Shown here: piece by piece, positions 16,244-25,455 of the stretch
How positions within the stretch are numbered: position 1 is the stretch's first letter
How the letters are laid out: each line of letters opens with the position of its first letter
Assembly (NCBI RefSeq): GCF_900129275.1
Contig: NZ_FQUX01000002.1
Location: forward strand, 561,795-625,794
DNA: 64,000 bases
Direction of reading: 5' to 3'
Source of the DNA: Arenibacter palladensis
Lineage (GTDB): Bacteria; Bacteroidota; Bacteroidia; Flavobacteriales; Flavobacteriaceae
Made by a program: the position numbers and the translations under genes
The notes under the pieces: generated by a model
Seen by the model: only the letters and a program-made list of their open reading frames with translations
Database searches by the model: none
Told to the model about the DNA's origin: nothing

Positions 16244-18451
16244 CTATTCTATAAAATGCTCCAATAATCCACGTACATTTTTAATGCTGTCTATATAATA
16301 GCTGGCCTGGGTTTTTTGTCGACCTACTTTTACCGTAATAGCGCTTTCCGGTAATTCCTGAAACATAAATTCATCGGTCCAGTCATCACCTATAGCAAAT
16401 ACAAAATCATATTCCTTTTGCGAAAATACCCGCATTGCAGCCCTACCTTTATTAACATTACTGCTCTTAATTTCTATAACCTTATTTCCATTAAGTATAC
16501 TAAGATCGTCGTTGGCGATTAGACTTGTAAGTACCGTATTGAGTTCGGTGGCCCGCTTCTGCCCAAAATCTGGATCGGTCTTTCGGTAATGCCATGCCAA
16601 GGAATAGTTTTTTTCTTCAATAAAACTGCCCGGAGTCCTATCCACAAAGGATTCCAGTACTGGGTGAATTTTTTCCATCCAATCCTTTTTCACATTCTCC
16701 AACATTCTAAAATCTTCCCCATTTTCGGAAATCCACACGCCATGTTCTACGATCATATTGTACTTCTTTGGCAAAAACCATTTGGTAAAGGTATCCTTAT
16801 CGCGACCACTAATTAAATAAACATCCGTGTTTTCCAATGCCGACATCCGGTCTAGCAAGCTATATAATGCCTCATCAGGATTTGCCTTTTGTGGATCTCC
16901 GTGAAATCCGGCCAAGGTGCCGTCATAGTCCAGGAACATTAATCTTTTTTTAGCTTTCCCATATTCCTTTTTTATATCGCCCAAAATGTCATTGGACAAC
17001 CTGCGCGACTTATAGGAATGGTCTATTAGTTTCTGATTTTTCAAGGAGGTCATAAAATCATTGGCCCATTTTTCAACATTATACCTTTCCAATCTTTTTT
17101 GCAAAATGGCATTTCTTGCCTGCTGTTCTTCCTTCGGCATATTAATTGCCTCGTAAAGGGTGTCGGCAATCTCTTCAAAATTATTGGGATTAATGAGCAG
17201 GGCCTCATTCATTTCATTGGCAGAACCAGCCATTTCACTAAGGATAAGGACACCAGTTTTATCGGTTCTGGTTGCAATATATTCTTTGGCTACCAAGTTC
17301 ATTCCATCCCGTATAGGGGTTAGCCAGGCTATATCACTGGAAGTATAAAGATCTATTAGATTCTCGAAGGGCATGGAGCGGTAGAAATACCATATGGGTG
17401 TCCAGCTCACTGTGGAGAATTCCCCATTGATCCTCCCCACCAATTCGTCTATTTCCTTTTTCAGTAATTGATATTGTGGGACATTGGATCTTGAGGGCAC
17501 CGCCAGTACAATAAGCCTAACCTTTTCCTTATATTGTGGGTATTTGGTTAAAAAGTATTCAAAGGCATTAAGTCTTTTGGCAATCCCCTTGGAATAATCC
17601 AATCTGTCTATTGATAAAAAGAATTTGGCCTCCGGGTCCGATTCCTTGTGCATGTCCAGCCTGCGTTGTAATTCGGATCGTTGACCAGTCTTGTTTTCAT
17701 CATGTTTTTTTGCCGCATCGCTAAATTTTTTGTAATCGATTCCCATAGGAAAGGAATCCACTTTTATGACCCTGTCCTCCAAATAGATATCGTTAAAACT
17801 TACCTCCAGCCCCAATAATCTGCGTACAGAACTTAGAAAATGCCTTTCGTAATCATAGGTATGGAAACCTATCAAATCCGATCCCAACAACCCCATTAGA
17901 ACTTCCTTACGCCAAGGCATGGTTCTGAAGATTTCATAGGATGGAAAGGGAATATGTAAAAAGAAGCCAATGGAAATATTGGGGCGCTTTTCCCTTACCA
18001 TTTGTGGCACCAACATTAATTGATAGTCATGTACCCAAATAGTATCGTTTTCCCCAGCTTCCTTCAGAATGGCATCTGCAAATTTTTGATTAACGGCTTT
18101 ATAGGTTTCCCAACTTTGCAGCTCAAACTCTGAATATTCCAAAAAATAATGAAAAAGAGGCCATATGGTACGGTTGCTAAATCCATAATAAAACCCGTCC
18201 ACTTCCTCAGAAGTTAGATTTACTTTGGACGAACCATGTTTTGCCAATGCCTTATCAATTTCAGGAGCAAGTCCGTCCGGAATCTCTTCATCCGTTAAAC
18301 CACTCCAACCAATCCATAAACTATCACCTCCCGAGTGAACGGATTTCATACCCGTAGCCAAACCGCCTACACTTGGTATTGCAGTAATACTTCCATTGTC
18401 AATTTGTAATTGTACGGGTAGTCTATTTGAGATTATGATAGTTTTGTCCAT
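16244..18451 (-). CDS. Fused trehalose-6-phosphate synthase / trehalose-6-phosphatase
   Basis: 735 residues. Residues 1-470 form the OtsA-type GT20 synthase (ISNRLPVQ, GGLATGM, WVHDYQLMLVPQ, FLSIDRLDYSKGI, DGMNLVAKEYIATR). Residues from about 505 form the OtsB-type HAD phosphatase (FLDYDGTLAGF with its DxD nucleophile motif, VYLISGRD, AIGDDWTDEFMF). Together they make trehalose from UDP-glucose and glucose-6-phosphate, giving an osmo- or desiccation protectant in the cytosol. It diverges from the GH15 gene across a 103-base spacer. Confidence 0.95.
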   Translation of the reverse strand: MDKTIIISNRLPVQLQIDNGSITAIPSVGGLATGMKSVHSGGDSLWIGWSGLTDEEIPDGLAPEIDKALAKHGSSKVNLTSEEVDGFYYGFSNRTIWPLFHYFLEYSEFELQSWETYKAVNQKFADAILKEAGENDTIWVHDYQLMLVPQMVREKRPNISIGFFLHIPFPSYEIFRTMPWRKEVLMGLLGSDLIGFHTYDYERHFLSSVRRLLGLEVSFNDIYLEDRVIKVDSFPMGIDYKKFSDAAKKHDENKTGQRSELQRRLDMHKESDPEAKFFLSIDRLDYSKGIAKRLNAFEYFLTKYPQYKEKVRLIVLAVPSRSNVPQYQLLKKEIDELVGRINGEFSTVSWTPIWYFYRSMPFENLIDLYTSSDIAWLTPIRDGMNLVAKEYIATRTDKTGVLILSEMAGSANEMNEALLINPNNFEEIADTLYEAINMPKEEQQARNAILQKRLERYNVEKWANDFMTSLKNQKLIDHSYKSRRLSNDILGDIKKEYGKAKKRLMFLDYDGTLAGFHGDPQKANPDEALYSLLDRMSALENTDVYLISGRDKDTFTKWFLPKKYNMIVEHGVWISENGEDFRMLENVKKDWMEKIHPVLESFVDRTPGSFIEEKNYSLAWHYRKTDPDFGQKRATELNTVLTSLIANDDLSILNGNKVIEIKSSNVNKGRAAMRVFSQKEYDFVFAIGDDWTDEFMFQELPESAITVKVGRQKTQASYYIDSIKNVRGLLEHFIE

Positions 18452-18554
18452 AATTTGCTTTTTTTAAAGGTTATTCGCATTAAATTTCCTTAAATTTCGG
18501 TAAAATGATGTGTAAAACCTACTAATTAGGTTTATTTAAAGAATAAAATGATAT

Positions 18555-20366
18555 ATGGATAATTTAGACTACGGTATAATAGGGAATTGTAGAAGTGCGG
18601 CGTTGATTTCCAAGAAGGGCTCATTGGACTGGTGCTGTTTACCAGAATTTGATTCCTCCTCTATTTTTGCAAAAATTCTAGATGATGAAATAGGGGGTAG
18701 CTTTGAAATCTTGGTTGATGATACCTATACCATAGAACAAAAATATATTCCCCTTACTGCAATCTTGGTCACCAAATTTTCCGATGGTGAAAATAGTTTT
18801 GAGATACAGGATTTTATGCCCCGTTATTACAAACCTAGCGGAGGCTACAATGCACCACCTGAAATTGTTAGGTATGTAAAACACCTTTCCGGCAAACCTG
18901 TGTTCAAGGTTTTGTACGACCCAAAATTGGAGTATGCCATGGGGAAAACAAATACCTATGTCAAGGAAAATTTTATTGCCAGTTTAACTCATGAGGTTAA
19001 GTTCGACACCTTTTTTCTATATACTTCATTGAACAAGGAGGATATCATGTCCCAAAGTGAAATAGTTCTGGAAAGCGACGCCTATTTTCTCTTGGGTTAT
19101 AATGAAAAGATATTGGAACCAACCTTGGATAGGGTGTATCTGGAACTGGAACGTACCAAAGTCTACTGGTTAAATTGGTCCAGCAAGACACCCACTTATA
19201 AGAAATATGACGCCGAGATAAAAAGAAGTGCCCTAACCCTGAAAATGTTGAGTTACGATAAGTCCGGGGCGGTTCTCGCTGCCGCCACCACCTCACTTCC
19301 GGAAACCATAGGAGAAGTTAGAAACTGGGACTATCGCTTTTGTTGGATCAGGGATGCTTCAATGGTAATCAAGGTTGTTGGACAATTAGGACATAAAAAT
19401 ATTGCCAAACGTTATTTACAATTTATAATTGACCTCATCCCCGACAAGGATGAGAAATTGCAGATCATGTACGGTATCAACAAAGAAAAAAAATTGACCG
19501 AAGAAACTTTGGACCATTTGCAAGGGTACAAGGGATCCAAACCTGTAAGAATAGGTAATGCCGCTTACAAACAGCGACAAAATGATATTTATGGTATCCT
19601 AATGGACGTCATCTATACCCAATTGGAAAAGTTCGACACGGAAATAGAAAATGGGGAAGAGCTTTGGGGAATTACCAAGGGAATCGTGTGGATAGTAAAC
19701 AAACATTGGCAAGAAGCCGATAAGGGAATATGGGAATTCCGTACTGAAGATAGGCATTTTACGTTTTCCAAAATTCTGTGCTGGACGGCTATTGATAGGG
19801 CCATTAAAGTGGCCGAACTTTTTGGGAAACAGAGAAAAGTGGATAAATGGCGTACCCTGGAACAACAGATCAGGGAAGATATCCATCAGCATGCATGGAA
19901 TGAAGAAAAACAGGCATTTACACAATCCTATGGTTCGCCGCATTTGGACGCTTCGGTATTATTGATGGAATCCTACGGCTTTATTGACCCCAAAGACCCA
20001 AAATATGTAAGCACGGTACTGGCCATTGAAAAAGAACTGTGCAATGACGGGTTATTATATAGGTATAAAAACGAAGATGACTTTGGATTGCCATCCTCAT
20101 CTTTTACCATATGTACCTTTTGGTTTATAAATAGCCTCTTTAAGATAGGTCATGAACAGAAGGCCATGAAACATTTTGATCAATTGTTAAGTTACAGCAA
20201 CCATTTGGGCTTGTTCAGTGAGGATATAGATTTTAAGACCAAAAGGTTACTGGGGAACTTCCCACAAGCCTATTCGCACTTGGCGCTAATAGAATGTGCT
20301 ATGAATTTCTCCAAAAAACACAGTGAAATGGAAATTTTGGAATCCCTACAGGACCACGAAAAATGA
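18555..20366 (+). CDS. Glycoside hydrolase family 15 protein, likely trehalase
   Basis: 603 residues, no signal peptide. It has the N-terminal beta-sandwich of GH15 (DYGIIGNCRSAALISKKGSLDW; LPEFDSSSIFAKILD) and the (alpha/alpha)6 barrel with the family motif NWDYRFCWIRDAS and LWGITKGIVW. Bacterial and archaeal GH15 proteins of this form are glucan glucosidases or trehalases. Divergent pairing with the fused trehalose synthase/phosphatase favours trehalase, and would allow the pool to be turned over. That assignment is inference. Confidence 0.88.
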   Translation: MDNLDYGIIGNCRSAALISKKGSLDWCCLPEFDSSSIFAKILDDEIGGSFEILVDDTYTIEQKYIPLTAILVTKFSDGENSFEIQDFMPRYYKPSGGYNAPPEIVRYVKHLSGKPVFKVLYDPKLEYAMGKTNTYVKENFIASLTHEVKFDTFFLYTSLNKEDIMSQSEIVLESDAYFLLGYNEKILEPTLDRVYLELERTKVYWLNWSSKTPTYKKYDAEIKRSALTLKMLSYDKSGAVLAAATTSLPETIGEVRNWDYRFCWIRDASMVIKVVGQLGHKNIAKRYLQFIIDLIPDKDEKLQIMYGINKEKKLTEETLDHLQGYKGSKPVRIGNAAYKQRQNDIYGILMDVIYTQLEKFDTEIENGEELWGITKGIVWIVNKHWQEADKGIWEFRTEDRHFTFSKILCWTAIDRAIKVAELFGKQRKVDKWRTLEQQIREDIHQHAWNEEKQAFTQSYGSPHLDASVLLMESYGFIDPKDPKYVSTVLAIEKELCNDGLLYRYKNEDDFGLPSSSFTICTFWFINSLFKIGHEQKAMKHFDQLLSYSNHLGLFSEDIDFKTKRLLGNFPQAYSHLALIECAMNFSKKHSEMEILESLQDHEK

Positions 20367-20434
20367 TGTAGTTGGCAAATTACATACAAAAGGCAATCCT
20401 TTAAAGGAGAGGGGATAATTAATTTTGATCGGAA

Positions 20435-21199
20435 CTAAAATTTCTCGAAAACACCCAGACCAAATAAGGCAAAATCATATTTTACCGGATCGTGGGGATC
20501 CAATCGTCTTAGATTGGCATCCAATTCGGCCAGGGCCTTGCCGTCGTTCTGTTTGCGTTGGATCAACCCCAATTTGCGGGCCACATTGCCCGAATGAACA
20601 TCTAAAGGGCAAGACAGTTGGGAAGGTGAAATTTTTTTCCAGATTCCAAAATCCACTCCGTTGTTATTGTTTCTTACCATCCACCTTAAGAACATGTTGA
20701 TTCTTTTGGCTGCGGAGCCTTTTTGAGGGTCGGAAACATGTTTTGTGGTTCGTGGCAGATGGTCCAGCTCAAAGAAAACGGTCTTGAATTGGGAAATGGA
20801 CATTTGTAGGGATGTTATATCCCCTTTCAAGGCGAATGTGTTCTCCAATCCCCCATGTTGCCTGTAAATATTTTTTAAACTCCGTATAAAATACATTAGA
20901 TCCACCCCATTAAAAGTTCTATGTACAAACCCTTGAAGTTTTTCCAGATCTTTTGTTTGGTGGTTCATTACAAAGTCGAAAGGGGAATTTTCCAACAATT
21001 CCATCATTCTTTCCGAATTGTTGATGATACTTTTTCTATTGCCCCAGGCAATAGTAGAGGTTAAGAATCCACTGATCTCAATATCTTCCTTTTTCGTAAA
21101 TCCATGCGGAATCCGGAGAGGATCTGTGGATAAAAAATCCGGCCGATTGTATTGTTCTACCTTCGCATCCAAAAATTCTTTCAATTCTTCCTGTGTCAT
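20435..21199 (-). CDS. TIGR02757 family protein of unknown function
   Basis: 254 residues, soluble. It matches the Bacteroidetes-rich TIGR02757 family: YNRPDFLSTDPLRIPHGF near the start, DIEISGFLTSTIAWGNRKSI, FVHRTFNGVDLMYFIRSL, and SAAKRINMFLRWMVR followed by CPLDVHSGNVARKLGL. The last segments recall helix-hairpin-helix DNA glycosylases, so a nucleic-acid role is possible but unproved. Its start overlaps the stop of the CPBP gene by 4 bases (21196-21199). Confidence 0.88.
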   Translation of the reverse strand: MTQEELKEFLDAKVEQYNRPDFLSTDPLRIPHGFTKKEDIEISGFLTSTIAWGNRKSIINNSERMMELLENSPFDFVMNHQTKDLEKLQGFVHRTFNGVDLMYFIRSLKNIYRQHGGLENTFALKGDITSLQMSISQFKTVFFELDHLPRTTKHVSDPQKGSAAKRINMFLRWMVRNNNNGVDFGIWKKISPSQLSCPLDVHSGNVARKLGLIQRKQNDGKALAELDANLRRLDPHDPVKYDFALFGLGVFEKF

Positions 21200-21759
21200 G
21201 CCAATGGGAAATTTAAAAATTTATAGAGAAGCATAGGAGTAATCAATATACCGTTATATAAAGAGTGCAAGCATATAGACCACAATAGTCCTAATTTAAC
21301 CCGCACATAGCCTAAAAATACACCTAAAATCAATTGTGGCGCAACCAATAGCGGAGCTAAATATAATACTTGCCCGGACATTTCAAAATTGTTCAAATGA
21401 ACGGCCGCAAATAATAAAACAGAAGCATAAAAAATATATCTGAAATAGGTCTTATTCTTGAACCAGATCAAGGGGCCCCGAAACAAAATTTCCTCAATGG
21501 CCGGAGCAATAACTACCGCCATAAGAAAAAGAGTAAAAATAGAATAGTTCTCCAAAAATTTTTCAATGGCATGTTCGCCTAGATCCATTTTCAAAAGACC
21601 TATCAACCATTGATTAATTATACCAACTGTGACTCCTATAACAATACCCCACTGCAGAAGTGCTACAACAATCCTTAATTTTAAGGGGTTTGGAACATGG
21701 TCCAAGCTCTTATAATCAGGAACCTTTGTAAATTTCCAGACCTTGGCAAGTATTTTCAT
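21196..21759 (-). CDS. CPBP-family intramembrane protease
   Basis: 187 residues with about five transmembrane helices. The ABI/CPBP motifs are visible: EEILFRG (Glu89, Glu90, Arg94) and FAAVHLNN (Phe117, His121), followed by a third polar motif in helix 5 ([13 protein letters not shown] with a His). The family includes type II CAAX-prenyl-protease-like enzymes, and many bacterial members handle bacteriocins or regulated membrane proteins. It is the middle of three genes joined by 4-base overlaps with an ABC ATPase and TIGR02757. Confidence 0.85.
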   Translation of the reverse strand: MKILAKVWKFTKVPDYKSLDHVPNPLKLRIVVALLQWGIVIGVTVGIINQWLIGLLKMDLGEHAIEKFLENYSIFTLFLMAVVIAPAIEEILFRGPLIWFKNKTYFRYIFYASVLLFAAVHLNNFEMSGQVLYLAPLLVAPQLILGVFLGYVRVKLGLLWSICLHSLYNGILITPMLLYKFLNFPLA

Positions 21760-22418
21760 CGCGTAATGGAGCCATCCACCATAGTCAGCTTTCTATCGGC
21801 CATATTGGCAAGTTCCTCATTATGGGTTACAATGACAAAAGTTTGTCCAAAGGCATCGCGAAGATCAAAAAACAATTTATGAAGATTATCGGCACTCTCC
21901 GAATCCAAATTGCCACTGGGTTCATCCGCAAAAATAACAGAAGGGTTGTTCACCAAAGCCCTAGCTACTGCCACCCGCTGTTGCTCTCCGCCAGAAAGTT
22001 CATTGGGTTTGTGCTGTAATCTATGGGAAAGCCCTAGGAACTCCAGAAGTTCTGCAGCCCTTAATTCTGCCTTTTCCTTTTTTGTACCTTTTATAAATGC
22101 TGGGATACAGACATTTTCCAAGGCCGTAAACTCCGGCAACAACTGATGGAATTGAAAAATAAAACCAATATGGCTATTTCGAAATTTGGCCATGGCCTTA
22201 TCCGACAATTTAGTTATGTCCTCATCATTAATCAACAAACTACTGTCATTCTTATTGCTTAGGGTATCCAAAGTGCCCAGTATTTGCAAGAGAGTAGTTT
22301 TACCAGCTCCAGAAGGGCCTACAATAGATACCACCTCTCCTTTTTTAATGTGCAAATCAACTCCTTTGAGTACTTGGAGATTGCCGTAAAACTTATTGAT
22401 GTTTGTAGCCTTGATCAT
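21756..22418 (-). CDS. LolD/MacB-type ABC transporter ATP-binding protein
   Basis: 220 residues, a single nucleotide-binding domain: Walker [10 protein letters not shown] (34-42), Q-loop [15 protein letters not shown], signature [15 protein letters not shown], Walker [13 protein letters not shown] and H-loop VTHNEELA. The length and the Q-loop style match LolD, MacB or FtsE-like ATPases that work with FtsX-type permeases. No permease gene is adjacent, so the partner must lie elsewhere. It heads the ATPase-CPBP-TIGR02757 operon. Confidence 0.9.
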   Translation of the reverse strand: MIKATNINKFYGNLQVLKGVDLHIKKGEVVSIVGPSGAGKTTLLQILGTLDTLSNKNDSSLLINDEDITKLSDKAMAKFRNSHIGFIFQFHQLLPEFTALENVCIPAFIKGTKKEKAELRAAELLEFLGLSHRLQHKPNELSGGEQQRVAVARALVNNPSVIFADEPSGNLDSESADNLHKLFFDLRDAFGQTFVIVTHNEELANMADRKLTMVDGSITR

Positions 22419-22626
22419 TATTATAAATTATGGGTTGAAAGTAAACATTACCTAGAAGAATACAAAATAGTTATTGGGTACAAGCCCTTTTCTTGTCCAA
22501 TTTACTTAGTAGTCGTCCTGTCACATCCAGTTATAGGAAATTCCGATAAGATATTCTTTTTTTAATAATACGGTAATGATTATATTGTGAAGGCGACAAT
22601 TAGATAAATTTTAGGACAAGGCTTTT

Positions 22627-23226
22627 ATGACACAATATAGAAATTTGGAAGAATACAATCTGGAAATTACCGATGAGGTCAAGTCCAGATACTCATCTAT
22701 TATCAATGAAATAGGGGAGGACCTTAACAGGGACGGACTCTTAAAGACTCCTGAAAGAGCAGCGAAGGCAATGCTTTTTTTAACCCAAGGTTACAAACAG
22801 GATGCGGTAGAAATTTTAAAAGGAGCCATGTTTAAGGAGTCCTATGACGAAATGGTGATCATTAAGGATATTGAGGTGTATTCTTTGTGCGAGCACCATA
22901 TGCTGCCCTTTTTTGGCAAGGCCCATATAGCCTATATTCCCAATGGCCATATCGTTGGCCTAAGTAAAATACCCAGGGTGGTAGATGTTTTTGCAAGGCG
23001 ATTACAGGTGCAAGAGCGACTCACCAATGATATCCTAGAGTGCCTAAACAACACTTTAAAACCACAGGGTGTGGCCGTGGTCATAGAGGCCTCGCATATG
23101 TGTATGATGATGAGGGGGGTGCAAAAGCAAAATTCCGTAACTACTACTTCTGGATTTAGGGGTCAGTTTGAAAAAATAGAAACTCGAAACGAATTTTTGA
23201 AATTGATAAGTTCAAAATTATCATAG
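22627..23226 (+). CDS. folE: GTP cyclohydrolase I
   Basis: 199 residues, standard length. It has the [13 protein letters not shown] motif, the zinc site [19 protein letters not shown] with Cys and His ligands, [23 protein letters not shown], and the second zinc Cys in [14 protein letters not shown]. It makes dihydroneopterin triphosphate from GTP, the first step to folate and to tetrahydrobiopterin or queuosine-type products. It is monocistronic with a terminator directly downstream. Confidence 0.96.
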   Translation: MTQYRNLEEYNLEITDEVKSRYSSIINEIGEDLNRDGLLKTPERAAKAMLFLTQGYKQDAVEILKGAMFKESYDEMVIIKDIEVYSLCEHHMLPFFGKAHIAYIPNGHIVGLSKIPRVVDVFARRLQVQERLTNDILECLNNTLKPQGVAVVIEASHMCMMMRGVQKQNSVTTTSGFRGQFEKIETRNEFLKLISSKLS

Positions 23227-23239
23227 GACCTTGTACGAC

Positions 23240-23266
23240 ATAAGATGCCAAATTTTGGCATCTTAT
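23240..23266 (+). terminator. Terminator hairpin after folE
   Basis: An inverted repeat ATAAGATGCC / GGCATCTTAT with an AT-rich centre starts 14 bases past the folE stop and is followed by TTGATTT. The stem is strong, the T-tract short. Confidence 0.65.
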
Positions 23267-23309
23267 TTGATTTGAAGCTACTGTAAATTAATTAGTAAAT
23301 ATATCTACA

Positions 23310-23603
23310 TTGAAAGACCATAAATTAAGAAACCTATTTTTGGGGTTACTTTTTGACGGGATAGGAATGCTTTCTTTCGTTATTCCTGGAATCGGCGAGT
23401 TTTCGGACGTTATCTGGGCTCCAGTGGCCGGTTGGCTAATGACCAGATTGTACAAGGGTAAGATAGGACGTGCTGCTGGGGTGATAACCTTTATTGAAGA
23501 AATGCTGCCTGGCTTGGACATTATTCCAACCTTTACGATCATGTGGCTTTATACTTATGTTTTTAAGTCCTCTAAAAACGAAAAAATTATATCGGCCAAG
23601 TAA
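23310..23603 (+). CDS. Small conserved membrane protein of unknown function
   Basis: 97 residues with two hydrophobic segments (LGLLFDGIGMLSFVIPGIGE and IPTFTIMWLYTYVF). The only start before the conserved-looking N-terminus is TTG at 23310; an in-frame stop at 23289 rules out a longer form, and the next ATG would remove the first helix. The glycine- and proline-rich PGIGEFSDVIWAPVAG suggests a re-entrant or tightly packed helix pair. I know similar short proteins in other flavobacteria only as hypothetical. It lies between folE and the molybdoenzyme. Confidence 0.72.
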   Translation: MKDHKLRNLFLGLLFDGIGMLSFVIPGIGEFSDVIWAPVAGWLMTRLYKGKIGRAAGVITFIEEMLPGLDIIPTFTIMWLYTYVFKSSKNEKIISAK

Positions 23604-23721
23604 TTTGATTATCAAGTTTTTAAAGTCCCCTACTAATAGGTAATAACTTATTAAGTGACCTATGTTACTCAAGTTTTCCGATATCTTTCTTAGATTTATC
23701 TAGTATTATAATATTAAATAA

Positions 23722-24942
23722 ATGAAAAGAAGAAATTTTGTCAAAAAAACCGGCTTGGGTTCTTTGGCAGGAATACTGGGTTTGGATATTGTCTATGGCG
23801 CTAAAATTCCGGAAAATTACACCCTGTTGGGACTTCAGGATCCAGACCCATTTCAAATGTTCGATAAGGATAAGGAAATGGTGGTCCTAAACAGCAAACC
23901 TTGGAATATGGAGGCAGTGGCCCATTTGTTGGACGATAGGATTACCCCCAATAAATATATGTTTATCCGAAACAATGGCCTGGTTCCGGAAAATATCGAT
24001 GTAAAGGAATGGACCATAACTTTTGATGGTGAATCCGTAAAAGAAAAGAAAACCTTCACCTTGGAAGAATTAAAATCCAAATTCGCCAATCATACCTATC
24101 AACTAACAATAGAATGCGGAGGCAATGGAAGAAGCGAATTTGATCCGCCTGCAAAGGGAAACCAATGGACCATTGGTGCTGTAGGTTGTGCCTCTTGGAC
24201 AGGGGTTCGCCTAAAGGATGTACTTAAAGAAGTTGGAATTAAGGACGATGCCGTTTATATAGGCTATCATGCCGCAGACCAACACCTAAGTCGAGATCCA
24301 AACAAAGAACCTATCTCAAGGGGGGTTCCCATTTCCAAGGCCATGATGGATGAAACCTTGTTGGCCTTTAAAATGAACGGAGAAGATATCCCTTTAGTAC
24401 ACGGTTATCCATTGCGCCTGGTTTGCGGGGGATGGCCGGCCTCGACTTCAGGAAAATGGGTAAATAGGATCAGCGTGCGAAACATAGTCCATGATGGGGA
24501 AAAAATGACAGGATCCTCCTATAAAGTGCCCTGTAATCCCGTTGCCCCGGGTGCGGAGGTAAAGGATGAGGACATGTGCATTATAGAATCCATGCCCGTG
24601 AAATCCTTAATTACCTACCCCAAATCCGGCGCCATGATCCCCAAGGGGAAAAAACTTAATATTAGGGGGCATGCCTGGGCCGGGGAATTGGAAATTTCCA
24701 AAGTATCCTATTCCATCGACTTTGGAGCCACTTGGTCCGAATGCTCTTTGGAAAAACCTGTAAACCGATTGGCTTGGCAGCATTTTAAGGCGAGTATAGG
24801 TTTTCCAAAATCTGGATATTACGAAGTATGGGCGCGGGCTACAGATTCCAATGGAGTAAGTCAACCCATGCTTTTACCAGGATGGAACCCTAAAGGATAC
24901 TTGAATAACGCATGCCATAGGATTGCCGTAAAAGTAAGTTAA
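23722..24942 (+). CDS. Sulfite-oxidase-type molybdopterin oxidoreductase
   Basis: 406 residues with a Tat signal (RRNFVKK then a hydrophobic stretch to about 26). The oxidoreductase domain carries the molybdenum-ligating cysteine Cys132 (TIECGGNGR), CASWTGVRLKDVL and the GYPLRLVCGGWPA motif; the C-terminal dimerisation domain starts near 290 (GEIEISKVSYSIDFG-type strands). The family oxidises sulfite to sulfate in the periplasm. The cytochrome c gene begins at the very next base after its stop, which matches SorAB-type sulfite dehydrogenases. Confidence 0.88.
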   Translation: MKRRNFVKKTGLGSLAGILGLDIVYGAKIPENYTLLGLQDPDPFQMFDKDKEMVVLNSKPWNMEAVAHLLDDRITPNKYMFIRNNGLVPENIDVKEWTITFDGESVKEKKTFTLEELKSKFANHTYQLTIECGGNGRSEFDPPAKGNQWTIGAVGCASWTGVRLKDVLKEVGIKDDAVYIGYHAADQHLSRDPNKEPISRGVPISKAMMDETLLAFKMNGEDIPLVHGYPLRLVCGGWPASTSGKWVNRISVRNIVHDGEKMTGSSYKVPCNPVAPGAEVKDEDMCIIESMPVKSLITYPKSGAMIPKGKKLNIRGHAWAGELEISKVSYSIDFGATWSECSLEKPVNRLAWQHFKASIGFPKSGYYEVWARATDSNGVSQPMLLPGWNPKGYLNNACHRIAVKVS

Positions 24943-25422
24943 ATGAGCAAACAGGATAATTTTAGAAAACAGGTAAAGTCTTTCTATAGCATTTTGGTGG
25001 TTTCCTTTGCTATGGTATTGCTTATAGGTGTTTTGGGCGTTATTTATATGATGGATCCGTCCGTATTTTCATCCAAAAAAGATACCCCAAATTCAGAAGT
25101 TGTTGATGTAAACCCTGATGATGACTGGGATAAAATAGAAAACGGTATCCACCTAAGAACGGGATTTAAGGAAGGGGAGGGCTTAATGACGGTGGTCAAC
25201 AACTGCACCAATTGTCATTCCGCCCAATTGGTCATACAGAATAGAATGAACGAGGAGCGATGGATAGAGACCATTCGCTGGATGCAAAAAACTCAGAACC
25301 TGTGGGATCTAGGAGATAACGAAAAGGTTATTGTGAATTATTTGGTCACCAATTATCCGCCCAAAAGTAAGGGAAGGAGGGAAGCGCTGACTAATATAGA
25401 ATGGTACCCATTGGAAGAGTAA
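24943..25422 (+). CDS. Membrane-anchored cytochrome c, probable electron acceptor of the sulfite dehydrogenase
   Basis: 159 residues. One N-terminal transmembrane helix (about 14-37) anchors a periplasmic domain with a single haem c site CTNCH (Cys88, Cys91, His92). A methionine in RWMQKTQ is a candidate distal ligand. It starts directly after the molybdoenzyme stop without a gap. By comparison with SorB/SoxD-like subunits it would take electrons from sulfite oxidation to the respiratory chain; this is inference from context. Confidence 0.85.
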   Translation: MSKQDNFRKQVKSFYSILVVSFAMVLLIGVLGVIYMMDPSVFSSKKDTPNSEVVDVNPDDDWDKIENGIHLRTGFKEGEGLMTVVNNCTNCHSAQLVIQNRMNEERWIETIRWMQKTQNLWDLGDNEKVIVNYLVTNYPPKSKGRREALTNIEWYPLEE

Positions 25423-25455
25423 TGGATGGTGGGCAAAAGGTAAAGGAAAAAAATC

